Below are positions 61,689 to 64,000 of a stretch of DNA of 64,000 nt, piece after piece. Within the stretch, counting starts at the first letter, position 1, and each line of letters opens with the position of its first letter. This stretch comes from Sphingomonas palmae. GTDB taxonomy: Bacteria; Pseudomonadota; Alphaproteobacteria; Sphingomonadales; Sphingomonadaceae. Where the stretch lies: assembly GCF_900109565.1 (NCBI RefSeq), contig NZ_FNZZ01000001.1:1-64000 (forward strand). Direction: 5' to 3'. Made by a program: the position numbers and the translations under genes. Under the pieces are notes generated by a model. It ran no database searches, had not been told where the DNA came from, and worked only from the letters and a program-made list of their open reading frames with translations.

Positions 61689-62414
61689 ATGGCAGGAAGC
61701 ATCAACAAGGTCGTCCTCATCACCGGTGCCTCGAGCGGGATCGGCGAGGCAACCGCGCGCGAACTCGCGAAAGCCGGTGCCCGGCTGTTCATCGGCGCGC
61801 GCCGCGGAGAGCGGTTAAGGGCGCTGGCGGAGCAATTGGGAGGAACCGTTGCCTGGCGCGAACTCGACGTCACCGACGGCGCCGACTTCGACGCGTTCGT
61901 CGAGGCTGCCGAAGCGCGGTTCGGGCGCATCGACGTGCTGATCAACAACGCTGGCGTCATGCCGCTCTCACCGCTGGCTGCGGTCAAGCGTGACGAGTGG
62001 AAGAGGATGATCGACGTCAACATTCACGGCGTCCTGAACGGCATCGCAGCGGTGCTGCCGCGGTTCTTGGCGCAAGGCAGCGGGCACGTCGTCAACGTCG
62101 CCTCGGTCGCCGCGCACATGGTGGTGCCGACTGCCGCCGTTTATTGCGGCACCAAACATGCGGTGCGCGCGATCACCGAGGGGTTGCGGCAGGAGCATGA
62201 TGAGATCCGCTCGACGCTGATCTCGCCGGGCGTGGTCGCGACCGAGCTGGGGCACGACATCACCGATCCCGACGTCGCATCGGCGCTGACCGGATGGCGC
62301 AAGAAGTCGCTGACTCCAGACGCCATCGCGGGAGCCGTCCGCTACGCGCTCGAACAGCCCGAGGGCGTTGACATCAACGAGGTGATCATCCGACCCACGG
62401 CCGCGGACATGTGA
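61689..62414 (+). CDS. Short-chain dehydrogenase/reductase
   Basis: 241 residues, a classical SDR: LITGASSGIGEATARELA for NAD(P), NNAGVMPLSPL, catalytic Ser in VNVASVAAHM and Tyr/Lys in YCGTKHAVR. It ends with the DINEVIIRPTAADM tail that is typical of the YdfG-like clade active on small hydroxy acids or aldehydes. The start at 61689 has an AAAGGA site. Divergent from araC. Confidence 0.93.
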   Translation: MAGSINKVVLITGASSGIGEATARELAKAGARLFIGARRGERLRALAEQLGGTVAWRELDVTDGADFDAFVEAAEARFGRIDVLINNAGVMPLSPLAAVKRDEWKRMIDVNIHGVLNGIAAVLPRFLAQGSGHVVNVASVAAHMVVPTAAVYCGTKHAVRAITEGLRQEHDEIRSTLISPGVVATELGHDITDPDVASALTGWRKKSLTPDAIAGAVRYALEQPEGVDINEVIIRPTAADM

Positions 62415-63017
62415 GCGCTTGGGCGTGCTGGTGCTGTAGCCGACGCGCCCAAACCCTTAGTTCTTTCCGATGAACGAGCGGCAGCTATGAGGCACCTAGA
62501 AGAGAGGCTGATTTGACGGCTTCTGGGTCGTCGCGGCTGGCCGATTGCGCATAATGCGGTGAACGAGGTGTCCGGCAGCAGCGCGCTAAACGCGGAACGG
62601 CCGCTTGCGCGGCAAGGCTGGTCGAAACCGATCGATGGGATACCTAGGGACGACGTCCTGCGATCCATCGCGCCGATAACCTCTTGGACCGCTAGCTCAC
62701 AGATGCGGTGTTCGAGCGGAACGTGATGGAGCTGGAAAGACTATCATGGCGGTGGGCGGCCCACTGCCTACCAATTGACCCAAGGTCGTGAGGCAGAGCC
62801 GAGATACTTACACGATGCGTTGAAGAGCACCTAAGCTAATGTTAGCGGGTGTGTCTTCAACTTCTGAAGAAAGACGCTTGCTTTTCAAGCAGCTTGCATA
62901 GCCGCTCGTGTTAAAAGTGAGCCTGACTAGACATAAAGAAGTGTCCTGAGACCCGCTGATCGCGACGCGCGGTAAGCGGCTCCAACGCTCATAAGTTTAT
63001 GTAAACAAACGATAAAA
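62415..63017. other. 603-base intergenic region before the tRNA gene
   Basis: It contains one ~60-bp GGGTC element (62469-62529) and a small GCTTG-CTTTT-CAAGC hairpin at 62876-62890. No frame with coding character and no RNA gene is seen. The composition is less GC-rich toward the right, as expected near a tRNA. Confidence 0.55.
62469..62529 (+). repeat. ~60-bp GGGTC element, copy 12
   Basis: From GATGAACGAGCGGCAGCTAT to GATTTGACGGCTTCTGGGTC. + orientation. Confidence 0.7.
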
Positions 63018-63093
<76 letters not shown>

Positions 63094-63214
63094 ATGACCG
63101 GTTTAAAGAAGCGGCTTGGTGTGTCGCTTCCGATCGGGAAGCGCGCCTCTACATCGGCTGTTCCGATCTGCAAACCCCCTTTTTGCGAGAGCGGCTAATT
63201 TTCTTGCGCAAGGC

Positions 63215-64000
63215 TTACCAGCTGGTCGTGTGGCGGTTGGTGCGGTCGATGCCCATCAGGATGCCGAGCGAGATCAACACCGTCATCTGCGCGGAGCCGC
63301 CGAAGCTGACGAGCGGCAGCGGGATGCCGACGACGGGGGCAAGTCCCATTACCATCATCAGGTTGATCGCGACGTAGAAGAAGATGGTGGTCGAGAGGCC
63401 CGCCGCGATCAGCTTGGCAAACCGGCTTTCCGCGCGGACGCCGACGTTGATGCCCCAGCGGATTACCAGCAGGAACGCGGCGATGACGAACACGCCGCCG
63501 ATCAGGCCCCATTCCTCCGCCATCGTCGCGAAGACGAAGTCGGTATGTCCCTCCGGCAAATAGTCGAGGTGGCTCTGCGTGCCGTTCAGAAACCCCTTGC
63601 CGAAGATGCCGCCCGATCCGATCGCGATCTTCGACTGGCTGATGTGGTAACCGGTGCCGAGCGGGTCGCTTTCCGGGTCCATGAAGATCAGCACGCGGTT
63701 GCGCTGGTAGTCGTGCAGCGCGAACATGAAGGCGAGCGGGGCCGCGACCGCGAGCGCGGCGGCACCCCCGAGGAACAGCCGCAACGGGACACCCGCCAGG
63801 AACATGACGGTCACGCCGCCCGCGCAGATCATCAGCGCGGTGCCGAGGTCGGGCTGGAGCATCACTAGCGCGGCGGGCACGCCGATCAGCACCGCGACCG
63901 GCCAGATCGCGACGAACTTGCGCGTCTCCGCAGCCGGCAGCATTTCGTAGAAGCGTGCGGCGGCGAGGACGATGCCGATCTTCATCAACTCGGACGGTTG
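63215..64000 (-). CDS. rodA: RodA, SEDS peptidoglycan glycosyltransferase (5' end beyond the window)
   Basis: The visible 261 residues are the C-terminal two thirds of RodA/MrdB: QPSELMKIGIVLAAARFY at the window edge, LQPDLGTALMICAGG, DPLGTGYHISQSKIAIGSGGIFGKGFLNGTQSHLDYLPEGHTDFVF and the ending GIPLPLVSFGGSAQMTVLISLGILMGI. Nine or so membrane helices are seen here. It polymerises glycan strands with PBP2 during cell elongation. The gene continues past base 64000, so the start and any neighbours such as mrdA are outside. Confidence 0.95.
   Translation of the reverse strand, partial: QPSELMKIGIVLAAARFYEMLPAAETRKFVAIWPVAVLIGVPAALVMLQPDLGTALMICAGGVTVMFLAGVPLRLFLGGAAALAVAAPLAFMFALHDYQRNRVLIFMDPESDPLGTGYHISQSKIAIGSGGIFGKGFLNGTQSHLDYLPEGHTDFVFATMAEEWGLIGGVFVIAAFLLVIRWGINVGVRAESRFAKLIAAGLSTTIFFYVAINLMMVMGLAPVVGIPLPLVSFGGSAQMTVLISLGILMGIDRTNRHTTSW

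Noticed and set aside
63116..63868. 250-codon plus-strand frame opposite rodA
   Set aside because: RodA is unmistakable on the other strand, and this frame encodes a charged, repetitive sequence.

Overview
The window is GC-rich alphaproteobacterial chromosome. The gene content points to a sphingomonad (Sphingomonas or a close relative): HWE-type sensor kinase with stand-alone receivers, DUF3034 outer-membrane protein beside an exported truncated haemoglobin, PaoABC-type molybdenum enzymes, NodT-type efflux lipoprotein and an EcfG-like promoter. This assignment is by family resemblance only. The right edge is core chromosome (tRNA-Lys and rodA); most of the rest is accessory stress, redox, signalling and efflux genes.

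Layout. 0-5.3 kb: small unknown proteins, two tiny membrane proteins, a nonsense-interrupted winged-helix regulator behind a secreted SNase-Excalibur nuclease, and an HWE kinase with two single-domain receivers. 5.7-16.2 kb: membrane PQQ glucose-type dehydrogenase, AlkB, old yellow enzyme, an exported beta-propeller, a pyruvate-oxidase-like TPP enzyme, and a cluster of two small proteins, a cupin, an SDR and a small membrane protein. 16.2-23.2 kb: a tightly overlapping minus-strand operon (yellow-family propeller, catalase-like protein, PaoA/PaoB/PaoC-like aldehyde oxidoreductase, zinc-free alcohol dehydrogenase) behind a good general-stress (EcfG) promoter. 23.4-28.3 kb: tetR-emrA-emrB-outer membrane efflux operon. 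28.5-33.1 kb: TfoX-N protein, DUF2231 plus sorbosone-dehydrogenase-like lipoprotein, and an orphan molybdopterin subunit. 33.3-39.8 kb: three secreted hydrolase-type proteins divergent from an OmpR/EnvZ-type pair, then divergent SDR/LysR. 40.1-44.4 kb: GGDEF-EAL protein and cupredoxin divergent from DUF3034 and an exported truncated haemoglobin. 44.6-50.5 kb: one 1961-residue transglutaminase-like/DUF4011/SF1 helicase/Vsr-nuclease/DUF3320 protein, a probable single-gene defence system. 50.7-57.1 kb: Crp-type regulator, esterase, two catalase-like proteins, propeller and membrane protein; the last three are paralogues of genes at 15.8-23.2 kb. 57.3-62.4 kb: a hybrid kinase carrying a ParD-like ribbon-helix-helix domain at its N-terminus, then divergent AraC/SDR. 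63-64 kb: tRNA-Lys(CTT) and rodA (cut by the window end).

The most notable observations are the RHH-hybrid kinase fusion, the DUF4011 helicase-nuclease, and a previously unnamed (to me) intergenic element of nearly constant length (about 60 bp, ending in GGGTC). That element occurs about twelve times in the window, every time in the same orientation, and two copies bracket the defence gene. All homology calls were made by eye; no database search was run.
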